From: JANNVK01 sp031430435
Lineage (GTDB): Bacteria; Acidobacteriota; Blastocatellia; Pyrinomonadales; Pyrinomonadaceae
Assembly (NCBI GenBank): GCA_031430435.1
Contig: JANPBM010000066.1
Coordinates: 89,687-153,686 of the forward strand
Length of the DNA: 64,000 nt
Reading direction: 5' to 3'
The translations under genes and the position numbers were made by a program. Positions 22,818 through 32,601 of the stretch are shown here, one piece after another (position 1 is the first letter of the stretch; every line of letters starts with the position of its first letter). Under the pieces are notes generated by a model, which did not search any database, had not been told where the DNA came from, and was given only the letters and a program-made list of their open reading frames with translations.

Positions 22818-25010
22818 ATGAACAAAAAATTTATAATCAATGTCGCCCTTTTGTTAATTGCTTTTCAGGCAATCGTTTTTGCTCAACAAGCAAAGGTTTT
22901 TACCGCCGAAGATTATGTTCGGGCAGAAAAAATGTTGAGCTATAACACTAACCCTTTAATCGATCGCGGTTCGGTGCGTCCGACTTATCTGCCCGACGGA
23001 ACATTTTGGTATCGGGCTTTGACTCCGACCGGAACCGAATATGTTTTGATAAATCCGGCTAACGGTTCACGAAAAGTTGCTTTGACTTTGGAAAAACTTA
23101 TTGACGTAACGCCGAAAATTGCCATGCCGCAAGGCAATCCGAACGGTGTAACTTCGCCCGACGGAAAAAAATCCGCGTATATCAAAGATTGGAACTTGTG
23201 GGTTCTTGAGATTGAAAGCCGCAAAGAAACGCAACTGACAACCGACGGAGTTAAAGATTTCGGTTACGCAACGGACAATGCCGGTTGGATTCACAGCGAC
23301 CGCGCGATTCTTGTTTGGTCAAACGATTCCAAAAAGATTGCGACATTTCAACAAGATCAACGCAATGTCAGCAATATGTATCTGGTTTCGACCAATGTCG
23401 GCGAACCGAAACTCGAAGCGTGGAAATATCCTCTGCCGCAAGACAAAGAAATTGTTAAAATCAGCCGTGTCATCATCGAAGTCGATACGCCGAAAGTTAT
23501 CCGATTGCAAATGTCGCCGGACAATCATCGTTCGACGCAATGCGACGACATTTCGTGCGGCGGAAGTTGGGATGATGTGGAATGGAGTGCGGACGACAAA
23601 TCGCTTGCCTTTGTTTCCACGTCGCGCGACCATAAAAAAGAAAATCTTGCCGTGGCGGACGCAACCACGGGAACAATTCGCCAAGTTTACGAAGAAATTT
23701 CTCCGACGCAATTCGAGTCGGGACAAGGTTCGACAAGTTGGCATTATTTGTCCGAAACAAACGAGTTTATCTGGTTTACCGAACGCGACGGTTGGGGACA
23801 TCTTTATCTTTACGACATCACCACGGGAAAACTGAAAAACCAAATTACATCGGGAAACTTTGCCGTGTGGAATACGGTCAAGGTCGATAAAAAGAACCGC
23901 GTTATTTATTTCAATGCGGGCGGACGCGAAAAAGGACGCGATCCGTATTTCGGACATTTTTATCGAGTCGATTTCGACGGTAAAAACCTGCAACTGCTGA
24001 CCCCCGAAGACGGAAACCATCAAGTTCAACTTTCACCGGACGGCAAATACTTTGTCGATAATTATTCAAAACCCGATGTTCCGAATGTTGCCGTGTTGCG
24101 CGACGCAAGCGGAAAACTTATTGGCACGCTCGAAAAAACTGATGTGTCGAGATTAGTTGCCGCAGGTTGGAAAGCCCCGACTCCGATTATTGTCAAAGCC
24201 CGCGACGGCGTTACAGATTTATACGGCTTGATGTTTACGCCGACAAAGTTGGATAAAACTAAAAAATATCCGGTCATCGATTACATTTATCCGGGACCGC
24301 AAGCCGGCGGAGTCGGAAGCCGTTCGTTTATTGCTTCACGCAGCGATCATCAAGCCTTAGCCGAACTTGGTTTCGTGGTCGTCATCATCGACGGAATGTG
24401 TAATCCGCTTCGTTCAAAAGCCTTTCACGATTCTTGTTACGGAAATATGGCGGATAATACTTTGCCCGATCAAGTTGTCGGAATCAAACAACTCGCCGCT
24501 AAATATCCGTTCATCGATGTTAATAAAGTCGGTATTTGGGGACATTCGGGCGGTGGTTTTGCTACTGCGGCGGCAATGTTTCGTTATCCGGATTTCTTCA
24601 AAGTCGGCATTTCGGAATCGGGCAATCACGACAATCGCAATTACGAAGACGATTGGGGCGAACGCTACAACGGCTTGGAAGTAAAAGACGCAAGCGGAAA
24701 ATCAAACTACGAAGACCAAGCGAATCAAAATTACGCCAAAAATTTGAAAGGCAAATTGTTGCTCGCGCACGGCGGAATGGACGACAATGTTCCGCCGCAA
24801 AATACATATTTGGTAGTCGATGCGTTGATAAAAGCGAACAAAGATTTCGATTTACTTATCATTCCGAACGCGAGACACGGTTACGGAAGCGCGAGTTTTT
24901 ATATGATGCGTCGCCGTTGGGATTACTTTGTCAAAAACTTACTCGGTGCCGAACCGCCGAAAGAGTATGAATTAAAGTCCAAACAAGACCCGCGAACAAT
25001 GGCGCGATAA
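22818..25010 (+). CDS. Dipeptidyl peptidase IV-type S9 family serine peptidase
   Basis: The ATG at 22818 (MNKKFIINVALLLIAFQAIV) is chosen because it begins a clear signal peptide cut near FAQQ, giving 730 residues. The N-terminal beta-propeller (about 40-470) has typical DPP-IV-like text such as YLPDGTFWYR, SPDGKKSAYIKDWNLW and FTERDGWGHLYLYD. The C-terminal hydrolase has the nucleophile Ser577 in GHSGGGFAT, the Asp in AHGGMDDNVPPQN and the His in NARHGYG. It is probably a secreted or periplasmic peptidase that removes N-terminal dipeptides. The MITE ends about 55 bp upstream, so the promoter may lie in or near the element. A strong terminator follows. Confidence 0.92.
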   Translation: MNKKFIINVALLLIAFQAIVFAQQAKVFTAEDYVRAEKMLSYNTNPLIDRGSVRPTYLPDGTFWYRALTPTGTEYVLINPANGSRKVALTLEKLIDVTPKIAMPQGNPNGVTSPDGKKSAYIKDWNLWVLEIESRKETQLTTDGVKDFGYATDNAGWIHSDRAILVWSNDSKKIATFQQDQRNVSNMYLVSTNVGEPKLEAWKYPLPQDKEIVKISRVIIEVDTPKVIRLQMSPDNHRSTQCDDISCGGSWDDVEWSADDKSLAFVSTSRDHKKENLAVADATTGTIRQVYEEISPTQFESGQGSTSWHYLSETNEFIWFTERDGWGHLYLYDITTGKLKNQITSGNFAVWNTVKVDKKNRVIYFNAGGREKGRDPYFGHFYRVDFDGKNLQLLTPEDGNHQVQLSPDGKYFVDNYSKPDVPNVAVLRDASGKLIGTLEKTDVSRLVAAGWKAPTPIIVKARDGVTDLYGLMFTPTKLDKTKKYPVIDYIYPGPQAGGVGSRSFIASRSDHQALAELGFVVVIIDGMCNPLRSKAFHDSCYGNMADNTLPDQVVGIKQLAAKYPFIDVNKVGIWGHSGGGFATAAAMFRYPDFFKVGISESGNHDNRNYEDDWGERYNGLEVKDASGKSNYEDQANQNYAKNLKGKLLLAHGGMDDNVPPQNTYLVVDALIKANKDFDLLIIPNARHGYGSASFYMMRRRWDYFVKNLLGAEPPKEYELKSKQDPRTMAR

Positions 25011-25018
25011 ACAATGAA

Positions 25019-25057
25019 AAGCAGATAATCAAGTTGTTTGATTATCTGCTTAATTTT
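25019..25057 (+). terminator. Intrinsic terminator of the peptidase gene
   Basis: AAGCAGATAATCAA pairs with TTGATTATCTGCTT over 14 bp and is followed by AATTTTTT. Confidence 0.92.
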
Positions 25058-25108
25058 TTAGCTTTTGCGTCTCTGCGGCAATGAATTAAAAACTCGGCTT
25101 CGCGTTAC

Positions 25109-26185
25109 TCAGATTTTTATCATCGATTTTGTTGCGTGCGATTCTCTCGCCGCATCCAACACAATTTGGCATTTGTAACCGTCTGCAAAAGTTGCGGCGT
25201 TCGGAATCTCGGTTCTGCCTGCTTGCAAAGTTAACACAATTTCCCGCGCAAAGTTCATAAAACCACGAGACCAACCGCCGACAGTTGTCTTCGGCGGAGG
25301 TTCACCCAAATCGATTTCAAGTTTTGCCCAAGAGTTTTTGTCTGCCGTTGAACGCCAAACTTCGCCGCCTTCTTCAACAACTATCGAACCTTCGGTGCCG
25401 AAAATTTCCAAACGATGTTCATATTTGCCGGATTCGACGACGGACAGCGAAACTGTTCCGCTTGCGTCTGCCGTTAAATCGTTTTCCGCAAATTTTAAGA
25501 TTAAATTTGATTCGTCATCAGCCGTGACGGTTTTCAGTTCGCCGGTTGCATCAGTTCGTTGTTTCACATTTGTTTTCAGTTGACAAAAAACATCGGTAAT
25601 TTCCGTGCCGAGCATCCAACGAAATGTGTCGATTGCGTGCGAACCGATGGCGCCCAAAGCACCGCCGCCCGCATTTATATCCGACCACCAATTCCATTTT
25701 ACGCTTTGTGTGCCGCGTGAAGCGTTGCGAAACATTGTTTTGAAATGAATAATCTTGCCGATTTCACCGTTCCGAATCATCTCAAATGCTTTTCTTCTGC
25801 CGTTCAAAAATCGTAATTCGTGGTCAATTACTGCCAAAATGTTCGCAGCTTTCGCTTTTGTCGTCATTTCGAGAGCTTCGGCAACATTCATCGCCATCGG
25901 TTTTTCGCACAAAATATGCTTTCCGTAAGCGATTGCGTGAAGCGTTTGCTCGTAATGCAAATTTGTCGGCGTAGTGATGCAAATCAAATCAACCTCAGTA
26001 TTTTCAACCGTTTCACGCCAATTATCGGTAAAATGTTTGATGCCGAAATCGTTGGCAACTCGTTCCGTGTTCGCCAAATTTCTGCCGGCAACCGAAACAA
26101 CCTCCGTTTCGGGACAATTCAAAAATGCGGGAATTTGAACGAGTCTGGCAAAACCTGTACCGATAATTCCAATCTTAATTTTCAT
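25109..26185 (-). CDS. Gfo/Idh/MocA family oxidoreductase
   Basis: A 358-residue NAD(P)-dependent sugar-type dehydrogenase. The N-terminal Rossmann fold has IGIIGTGFARLVQIPAFLN with the glycine motif. CITTPTNLHYEQTLHAIAYG and HILCEKPMAMNVAEALEM carry the conserved EKP motif with the catalytic Lys. The C-terminal domain has GGALGAIGSHAIDTFRWMLG, which includes the conserved GSHxxD. The substrate cannot be told from sequence. It is a single gene in this direction with a PilZ gene upstream behind a terminator. Confidence 0.92.
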   Translation of the reverse strand: MKIKIGIIGTGFARLVQIPAFLNCPETEVVSVAGRNLANTERVANDFGIKHFTDNWRETVENTEVDLICITTPTNLHYEQTLHAIAYGKHILCEKPMAMNVAEALEMTTKAKAANILAVIDHELRFLNGRRKAFEMIRNGEIGKIIHFKTMFRNASRGTQSVKWNWWSDINAGGGALGAIGSHAIDTFRWMLGTEITDVFCQLKTNVKQRTDATGELKTVTADDESNLILKFAENDLTADASGTVSLSVVESGKYEHRLEIFGTEGSIVVEEGGEVWRSTADKNSWAKLEIDLGEPPPKTTVGGWSRGFMNFAREIVLTLQAGRTEIPNAATFADGYKCQIVLDAARESHATKSMIKI

Positions 26186-26195
26186 AATTCAATTA

Positions 26196-26227
26196 AAACA
26201 AAAGCGTGAAGTTTTGCAACCTCACGC
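26196..26227 (-). terminator. Probable terminator downstream of the PilZ-like gene
   Basis: GCGTGAAGTT and AACCTCACGC form a 10-bp stem with one mismatch; on the minus strand TTTTGTTTTAATT follows. Confidence 0.65.
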
Positions 26228-26255
26228 CGTAAATTTATGTTTGGCTTAATTTTTT

Positions 26256-26741
26256 TTAGTTTTGCGTGGTGTGCAAAAGCAGTTCGGTTGAATTCGACTT
26301 TCTGAGACGAAGATAATCTTCGTAAAGATTGCGATCGCGCGAACTCATTATGGTAATTTTTGCACCGACCAGATATTTGGGTAAAGACGTATGCTGTCCG
26401 ACTTGTTCGTAACGTTGCCCGATGACCTGCATCGCCACATTGCCGTTCGGTAATGTAACGATGACGTTTAAAGTTCTGCCTTCACCGACCAAATAGTTTT
26501 CTCCGAGACGTATGAACGGGACGATAAACGCAATTCCGTCGTTACTGAAATCTTTAGTCTCACCATTAAATTTCGGAGGTTCTTCTTGTGCGACAAGTCT
26601 GCCTGTTTCTCTCTTTCGCAAACTTCCTGCTTTCCCGTCGGGTTCGACCGAAACTGTCATCGGAAAACTGAAGCCTTGGCGAGGTGGAGACAAATAGTTC
26701 CTCACAGACTCGTTTAGTTTCCTAACGAATTTGCCTATCAT
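26256..26741 (-). CDS. PilZ-like domain protein
   Basis: A 161-residue soluble protein. The middle shows RETGRLVAQ and GETKDFSNDGIAFIVPFI, comparable to the R-x3-R and D/N-x-S-x2-G motifs of PilZ domains. A beta-rich stretch follows (LNVIVTLPNGNVAMQVIGQR). PilZ domains bind cyclic di-GMP. Here the first arginine motif (RKRETGR) is kept loosely, so binding is plausible but unproven. The N-terminus FVRKLNESVRNYL may be an extra helix. An AAGGAAACAAGAG ribosome site precedes the ATG. Confidence 0.6.
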   Translation of the reverse strand: MIGKFVRKLNESVRNYLSPPRQGFSFPMTVSVEPDGKAGSLRKRETGRLVAQEEPPKFNGETKDFSNDGIAFIVPFIRLGENYLVGEGRTLNVIVTLPNGNVAMQVIGQRYEQVGQHTSLPKYLVGAKITIMSSRDRNLYEDYLRLRKSNSTELLLHTTQN

Positions 26742-26837
26742 CTCTTGTTTCCTTAAAAAACAAATCTCTTACTACCGGTTATACAAACTTTATATCTTTT
26801 TTACTTGGAAAAAGCAACAAAAATTTTACATAAAAAC

Positions 26838-26868
26838 AAGAAAAAACACGACTTAGCGTGTTTTCTTG
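26838..26868 (-). terminator. Terminator of the lipoprotein gene
   Basis: AAAACACG and CGTGTTTTC surround the loop ACTTAG; on the minus strand the stem is followed by a T-rich run. Confidence 0.75.
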
Positions 26869-26905
26869 CGAGATTTTCTTAAAGTAAAACATTAACTGAG
26901 CGTGG

Positions 26906-27796
26906 TTATTTTTTGATAGGCATACCTTTATTGTCGTCACTTTTCACTTTAGATTTTTTTTCACCCGAATCAAAAAAATATGACAGCTTTCCGGTTTTTC
27001 CGTACTTTTCGGGTTCAGCGGTGGCAACATATCGTTTTTTATCCGAAGCCGTCGTGATTGTAAACCGATAACCCGTTGATTCCGTTGTTTGAATATCAAT
27101 CGGCAACAAACCTTTTGAAACCAAAGTTCCGAGATCGGTAACTTCGCCGTTGTTTTGAACCGAATAAACATATTGCGCTTTTTGAATTCGTTCAAACATT
27201 TCTTCGACTTCGCTTTGATGAATCTCTATTCGCAGATTAAAAAGATAGTTTTTACCTTGTTTTTTAACTTCGCTTTCGGCTTTATCGTCAACCAACAAAA
27301 GCGTCCAACCATCGTTTTCAAAACGAAGTTTCAATTCGGTGATATTCATTTGTTGGTCTTCGTCGGGCAGTTTGGCAAAAACACTGGCAGTTGCACCCAC
27401 CGTTTGCTCGCCGTTTATTTCGATTTCTTCGGGAGTTTCGCCGGCAAGTTGTTCAAAATACGGGCGTAAATCCTCGATTTCGGCTGGCGATAAACCTTCG
27501 ATGGCGCCTTTGAGATTGGTCATCAACATGGCATCGAAAAATCGTTTTTCACGCAATGCTTTATAAAATGTCCGAACCGAAGCCGCCGGAGATTTCGGCG
27601 TAACCGCAATCGAATTTTTCATCGCCGAACTTTTTACTTCGGTTGCCGACAAATTCTCGGACGCAACTTTTTTCTCGGTAACTGCGGTTTCAGGCTTTAA
27701 CGCGGTTTGCGTTTTTTCCGCAGATTCATTGTGCGCCGAAACAGCGCAACCGCTGACGATGGCGATGGCAACAAAAAGTGAAATTTTTTTGAACAT
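26906..27796 (-). CDS. Secreted lipoprotein with DUF4878-like region
   Basis: A 296-residue protein with a lipoprotein signal (SLFVAIAIVSGCAV; Cys16 is the probable lipid anchor). A low-complexity Lys/Thr/Glu linker (about 25-70) follows. A compact domain then begins SPAASVRTFYKALREKRFFD, similar to DUF4878/NTF2-like domains that open with an A-x-x-F-Y-x-A helix. The C-terminal region (YVYSVQNNGEVTDLGTLVSK, TTESTGYRFTITTASDKKRY) resembles the pilin-like domain of secreted acidobacterial proteins. Its function is unknown. It lies outside the cytoplasm, probably in an inner or outer membrane leaflet. Confidence 0.75.
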   Translation of the reverse strand: MFKKISLFVAIAIVSGCAVSAHNESAEKTQTALKPETAVTEKKVASENLSATEVKSSAMKNSIAVTPKSPAASVRTFYKALREKRFFDAMLMTNLKGAIEGLSPAEIEDLRPYFEQLAGETPEEIEINGEQTVGATASVFAKLPDEDQQMNITELKLRFENDGWTLLLVDDKAESEVKKQGKNYLFNLRIEIHQSEVEEMFERIQKAQYVYSVQNNGEVTDLGTLVSKGLLPIDIQTTESTGYRFTITTASDKKRYVATAEPEKYGKTGKLSYFFDSGEKKSKVKSDDNKGMPIKK

Positions 27797-27859
27797 TATT
27801 TACTCCGAAGATTAATAGATATGATGTTTTGGAAGTGTTTTTTTTTAAAATGCGCGAAA

Positions 27860-27899
27860 GAAAACGACACACTAGAAACATTATAGCGTGTCGTGTTAA
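27860..27899 (-). terminator. Terminator of the carboxypeptidase-regulatory-like gene
   Basis: AACGACACACTA and TATAGCGTGTCGTGTT form a long stem with one internal mismatch. Confidence 0.75.
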
Positions 27900-27920
27900 A
27901 AATTGTAAAACTAAATTAAA

Positions 27921-29969
27921 CTATTTTTTCATTTTTATCGAAATCGTGCTTGATTTATTTGGCTCGATTGTAAATTTTTGAGCATCTTTCATCATCTCAT
28001 CGACAAATTTTTGCATATCTTGGGTCGTGCCGAAGTTTTGTTTTTCGACAAAAATAGCGGCAAATTCAGACGGCGGAAGTTTTATTTCAAACTCGCCGTT
28101 TTCGTCTGTTTTTACGTTTCGGGCGTTCGTCAGTAAGTTTTGTTTTGCTTTGGTTGTCGGCACGAACAGAAGTAAAACATTTTTCGCGGGTTCGTTTGCG
28201 GCATTCAAAACTTTACCTTTTAATGTGCCGAAATCTTTGCCGAGAACAACTTGCACACCTTTTAAGATTTCGCCATCTTTCACCTCGATCGGATTTGTCA
28301 GCAAATCTATATTTCGGAAAGTCGCCGACTTAACGTAATAATCATTTTCTCCGCAATAAAAAGCAAACTTCGTTTTTCCTTCCGCAACGTCTTCCAATTC
28401 AAAGTTATGGTCAAAAGTGTTTCTTTTTTGCCGTCCTTTCTCGTTATATTCAAACTCTGTGTTGTAAATCACGTTGCTCGCGGTACTTTCATCGTTTTCG
28501 TCTATTGCCGAGACCGTAAAACTTGTCGGCATTTCTTCGCCGGTTTCAGCCTTAACCGTTCCCGAAATTGTCGCCCCGAAACCCATTTCGATTCTTAAAT
28601 CTTCAACGTCCTTTTCTTCAATGGAAATTTCTTGAATTCGTTTGGAAAATTTCGGTGTTTTCTTTTGATTTGCCAAAATTTCGGCTGAATTCGCCCCGTA
28701 TCTGACAGCATTCGCAGCCGGAGCATTGGCAGCGTAACCGTCGGTATTTGAAGAGCTTCCGTAAATTTGTTTTTTCTCGTCGAATTGACTGTTTTGCGCA
28801 ACAATCGTTGCCCGATAAATTCCGGCGGGCATTTCTTTGAACACAAATTTGCCTTCATCGTCGGTAGTCGAATTTTGGCTGAGTCTTTCATCGCCAAAAG
28901 GCATGGCGGTTTTATCGCCGACACGTTTCAAAGTTATTTTCGCGTTTTTAATCGGCAATTTATCTTTGCCGGCGATAATTTTCCCTTCGATTTTATGGAG
29001 TTCGCGGTTGGGAATGACAAGATTTATTTCGATTGTTTCCTGACCAAGCGCGAGATTGATAAGTTGCGCCTTTTCCGAATCAAAAACATCGGGATAAAAC
29101 ATCGTCAGAAAAGATGTGTTGCCGCCGAAAAACGAGGCTTCAAAACCATACCGCCCTTGATCTTTATTGTCGCTGTGCGTGGCATTTTCCGAAACTTTGA
29201 CAATATATTCGCCTTCGGGCAAACCCGCAAAACGATAAACTCCGCGATCGTCGGTTTGATAAATTCCGGCTGATTGCGTCATCGCCATCACAATGGCGGA
29301 AAAGTTAGGAATTACGGGAATAAATTTATCGTCGACTTTACGCAAAATCTGGACGCTGACACCGATTGCCGCGTCGCCGTCCGCATACATAATTCTGCCG
29401 GAAATCGCACCGCCGCGTTTTGCGGGAACTTGCACGTCAAGGTCGTTTATGCCGTTGACGGTAATCGGCTCAAACTTAATGAAAGCATCTTTTGTGCCTT
29501 CTTCTTCTCTCAACTGACTGATGTCTGCATACGCAAACGGCGAAACTACGCCCGGTGCGTTGACCATCGCGTAATAAGTTCCGGCTCGCACATTTTTGAT
29601 TTGAAAATTACCGTCGGCATCGGTTATGCCGGAAAATTCGCGTCCGCCGCCCAAATTTTTCGGCATCAGCATTATCGAAGCGCGTTTGACCGATCTGCCT
29701 GTGTCTTCGTAGTAAACACGCCCGCGAATCGTTGTGTTTGCCGGTTCAAGTTCTTTGACTTCGACAGAATTATTCGCTTCGCCCGAATCGGCGCTCCTTG
29801 TTTCAACAGGTACCGGAGTACGTTTCGGCTTTGGTGTTTTTCGTGGAGTCGGTGTCGGCGCAACATTTGCGTTTGCCGTCGTTCTCATTGGTTTGACAAC
29901 CGCTGTGTTTGTATTTTGAGCATTTGCCGATGAAATTATCAGCGCCAAAAAGATTATTTTCTTAAACAT
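27921..29969 (-). CDS. Secreted protein with repeated carboxypeptidase-regulatory-like domains
   Basis: A 682-residue protein with signal peptide MFKKIIFLALIISSANAQ. A Pro/Thr/Lys-rich linker follows (PTPTPRKTPKPKRTPVP). Several CarboxypepD_reg-like beta-sandwich repeats are then visible, starting around TTIRGRVYYEDTGRSVKRAS (about 78), GGAISGRIMYADGDAAIGVS (about 185), HKIEGKIIAGKDKLPIKNAK (about 330), ATISGTVKAETGEEMP (about 470) and GTLKGKVLNAANEPAKNVLL (about 590). Such domains serve as surface adhesive or scaffold modules and are abundant in Acidobacteriota. No catalytic domain is seen. The exact role is unknown. Confidence 0.85.
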   Translation of the reverse strand: MFKKIIFLALIISSANAQNTNTAVVKPMRTTANANVAPTPTPRKTPKPKRTPVPVETRSADSGEANNSVEVKELEPANTTIRGRVYYEDTGRSVKRASIMLMPKNLGGGREFSGITDADGNFQIKNVRAGTYYAMVNAPGVVSPFAYADISQLREEEGTKDAFIKFEPITVNGINDLDVQVPAKRGGAISGRIMYADGDAAIGVSVQILRKVDDKFIPVIPNFSAIVMAMTQSAGIYQTDDRGVYRFAGLPEGEYIVKVSENATHSDNKDQGRYGFEASFFGGNTSFLTMFYPDVFDSEKAQLINLALGQETIEINLVIPNRELHKIEGKIIAGKDKLPIKNAKITLKRVGDKTAMPFGDERLSQNSTTDDEGKFVFKEMPAGIYRATIVAQNSQFDEKKQIYGSSSNTDGYAANAPAANAVRYGANSAEILANQKKTPKFSKRIQEISIEEKDVEDLRIEMGFGATISGTVKAETGEEMPTSFTVSAIDENDESTASNVIYNTEFEYNEKGRQKRNTFDHNFELEDVAEGKTKFAFYCGENDYYVKSATFRNIDLLTNPIEVKDGEILKGVQVVLGKDFGTLKGKVLNAANEPAKNVLLLFVPTTKAKQNLLTNARNVKTDENGEFEIKLPPSEFAAIFVEKQNFGTTQDMQKFVDEMMKDAQKFTIEPNKSSTISIKMKK

Positions 29970-29984
29970 AGATTAACCTCAAAT

Positions 29985-30025
29985 AAAAAATCGCCTCTGC
30001 GAAGTATAACGCAAAGGCAATTTTT
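29985..30025 (-). terminator. Terminator of the OPT transporter gene
   Basis: On the minus strand TTGCCTTTGCG pairs with CGCAGAGGCGA and ATTTTTTATTT follows. Confidence 0.75.
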
Positions 30026-30047
30026 ACGAAAGACTTTTATTTACAAA

Positions 30048-32399
30048 TCAATCTTTCTTTTTACCTGTCAACAACAGTTCACGCCCGACATAATAAAGAA
30101 TCAATGCCAAAATCCAAAACGGAATCATTCCGAGCCAGTCCGCGTTATCTCCTTTGAACCAAGGGTTTCCGGTATCTGCCCAAGTTGCCCAACCGTCTTT
30201 TATACCTTTTAGTTTTTTCAAAAATTCAAAGTTTTCAAGACTGAACAAAGCAACCATAATTCCCGCAATCGCGGCTCCCGCGATATAGCCGGATGCCATC
30301 AAAACGCCGTTTGATTTATCGGTTTCGGCATCAACTTCTTCGGTAGTCAGATTTTTACTCGCAAGTTTTTTCTTCAAATAAAGATCGACTGCCCAACGAA
30401 CCGTTCCGCCGATAAAAATCGGCATCGAGGTTGCAATCGGCAAATAAAGCCCGACGGCAAACGCCAAACTCGGCACACCCGAAAGTTCGAGCATAATTGC
30501 AATCATTGCGCCGATTAAGACTAATCCCCACGGAAGTTCCTGGTTCAAAATTCCTTTGATAATATAGCTCATCAACGTTGCTTTCGGTGCATCGTAACGA
30601 GTTAAATCTTCACCGTTATCGCCTTTTTTCAACACTCCGTTAATACCCGGATCTACAAAATATGCCGGTTTTCCTTGTTTATCAACCAAATACTTGCCGA
30701 CAATTCCTACTTTCGGATCGGTGTTTTGCCAAACTTGATAGATTGCCGTGTCAGTTTCTTTATATTTGCCGTTGTGAATCGGCTCGGCTTTATATTTTCC
30801 GCCTTCTTTGAATAATTGATTTTCTTTAACCCGGAAATCCGCTACGAAACTCTCCGGTTTAACTTTTTGATAATATGTTTCCGAATTATTTAAGGTTACA
30901 AGCAACGGACCCAAAACAAGCGCGGAAGCCAATGCGCCGAATAAAATTGCAATTTGTTGTTTTTTCGGAGTTCCGCCAACCCAAAATCCCGTCTTCAAAT
31001 CTTGCGAAGTTGTTCCGCCGTTTGATGCCGCAATGCAAACAATTCCGCCGATCGATAATGCCGTAACAAAATACGGATCGGCAGTTGTCCAACCTAAAAC
31101 CAAGAAAACCAGGCAAGTTATGAGCAAAGTCGCAACCGTCATTCCTGATATCGGGTTAGACGAAGAACCGATTTCACCTGTTAATCTGGATGAAACCGTT
31201 ACAAATAAAAAGCCGAGAACAATAATCAAAACGGCTCCGACGATTGAAACTTTCCAATCGGTAAAGACAGACAAACCAAGTTGAGGAAGAAGCAAAACGC
31301 CGGCGATAAGTCCAATAATTCCGACAATCACCCATTTCATCGAAATATCTTGGTCAGTTCGCGGAAGTTTTGAACCGTCTGCGTTCTTTCCGCCGCCGGT
31401 TAAATCAGCCAAACCTGATTTCAGACCGCTCCAAATTGTCGGCAATGAACGACATAAAGAAATAACTCCGGCTGCCGCTACCGCACCTGCTCCGATATAT
31501 AAAATGTATGAACCGCGAATCTGTCCGGCAGACATTTCGCTGATGTTTTTACTCAGTTGAGGAGCAATCGGAGCCGTTGCGGAATCGCCGAAAAATTTGA
31601 TTAAAGGAATTAAAACTAAATACGACAAAACACCGCCGCCGAGCATAATTCCCGAAACATACGGACCAATAATATAACCGACACCGAGCAACGCCGGATT
31701 ATTTTCAAGCGCAAACGAACCGCCCTTGATGGTATTGTCCGATAATTCCTTCGCGGGTTCGGGATTCCATAAACTGAAAACCTGCATCAAAACGTTGTAT
31801 AAAAATCCGAGACCGAAACCAACGCCGATAATTTTTCCGCCTTGCAACGCGGCATCATCATCCTCGTTTATATCAACAAGTTGCGAAGCATTCCGCGATT
31901 CTTTCGACGCTCCTGCCTTTAAAACTTCCGCGCATGCCGTTCCTTCGGGATATTTCAAATAACCGTGTTGCTCTTTTATCAAAGCCCGTCGCAACGGAAT
32001 CATCAATAAAATCCCCAACAATCCGCCGAAAACCGCGACTAAAGTTGATTGAACAAGATTCAGGTCAAAACCTAAAATCATAATCGCAGGCATTGTTACG
32101 CCAACGCCAAACGCAATCGATTCACCCGCTGAACCTGCGGTTTGCATAATGTTTCCTTCCAAAATCGTGGCATCTTTCACCCCGAATTTTGAAAGCAAGC
32201 GAAACAACGTAATCGCAATAACCGCGACAGGAATCGAAGCTGAAACTGTAAGTCCTGTTTTCAAAACAAGATACAGCGACGAAGCACCAAACACGATGCC
32301 GAGCAATGTTCCGATTAACAACGGCAACGGCGTTAGTTCACGCAACGTGGACGAATCGGGAATATACGATTTGAAATTTTCAAGATACGGATTCTTCAT
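30048..32399 (-). CDS. OPT family oligopeptide or metal-complex transporter
   Basis: A protein of about 783 residues with some 14-16 membrane helices. It starts at the ATG 32399, with AAGGAG ten bases upstream; a TTG three bases earlier is also in frame. Family text is abundant: LPLLIGTLLGIVFGASSLYL, LKYPEGTACAEVLKAG, the G-rich PISGMTVATLLITCLVF, NGGTTSQDLKTGFWVGGTPK and PSLAFAVGLYLPIATSMPIF. OPT proteins take up peptides or iron-siderophore-like complexes with protons. The substrate cannot be told. A large soluble insert (about residues 505-600, rich in Lys and Tyr) separates two membrane blocks. Confidence 0.95.
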   Translation of the reverse strand: MKNPYLENFKSYIPDSSTLRELTPLPLLIGTLLGIVFGASSLYLVLKTGLTVSASIPVAVIAITLFRLLSKFGVKDATILEGNIMQTAGSAGESIAFGVGVTMPAIMILGFDLNLVQSTLVAVFGGLLGILLMIPLRRALIKEQHGYLKYPEGTACAEVLKAGASKESRNASQLVDINEDDDAALQGGKIIGVGFGLGFLYNVLMQVFSLWNPEPAKELSDNTIKGGSFALENNPALLGVGYIIGPYVSGIMLGGGVLSYLVLIPLIKFFGDSATAPIAPQLSKNISEMSAGQIRGSYILYIGAGAVAAAGVISLCRSLPTIWSGLKSGLADLTGGGKNADGSKLPRTDQDISMKWVIVGIIGLIAGVLLLPQLGLSVFTDWKVSIVGAVLIIVLGFLFVTVSSRLTGEIGSSSNPISGMTVATLLITCLVFLVLGWTTADPYFVTALSIGGIVCIAASNGGTTSQDLKTGFWVGGTPKKQQIAILFGALASALVLGPLLVTLNNSETYYQKVKPESFVADFRVKENQLFKEGGKYKAEPIHNGKYKETDTAIYQVWQNTDPKVGIVGKYLVDKQGKPAYFVDPGINGVLKKGDNGEDLTRYDAPKATLMSYIIKGILNQELPWGLVLIGAMIAIMLELSGVPSLAFAVGLYLPIATSMPIFIGGTVRWAVDLYLKKKLASKNLTTEEVDAETDKSNGVLMASGYIAGAAIAGIMVALFSLENFEFLKKLKGIKDGWATWADTGNPWFKGDNADWLGMIPFWILALILYYVGRELLLTGKKKD

Positions 32400-32601
32400 C
32401 AAGAGAATTCTCCTTTTAACAGATAATTTTTACCGGAAGAGTTTTTGGATTTTTTACTTTCTTAATTTAGCTTAATTATTAAAAACAAACAAGTTTTTTC
32501 GGTAAATTTACAAGAATAGAATTTTATTGATAAATAGTTGCGGATAAATTAAGAGGGTTTCGGACATTTTTTATGCTCGTCGAATTTTAATTGCGAGCTT
32601 T

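Noticed and set aside
23319..24029. A long minus-strand frame inside the peptidase gene
   Set aside because: It is the shadow of a strongly supported coding region and its protein is low-complexity in Arg and Ile with no motif.
29274..29933. A 219-residue plus-strand frame opposite the carboxypeptidase-regulatory-like gene
   Set aside because: It is opposite a clear secreted protein with repeated domains; the Arg/Cys/His-rich product has no recognisable features.
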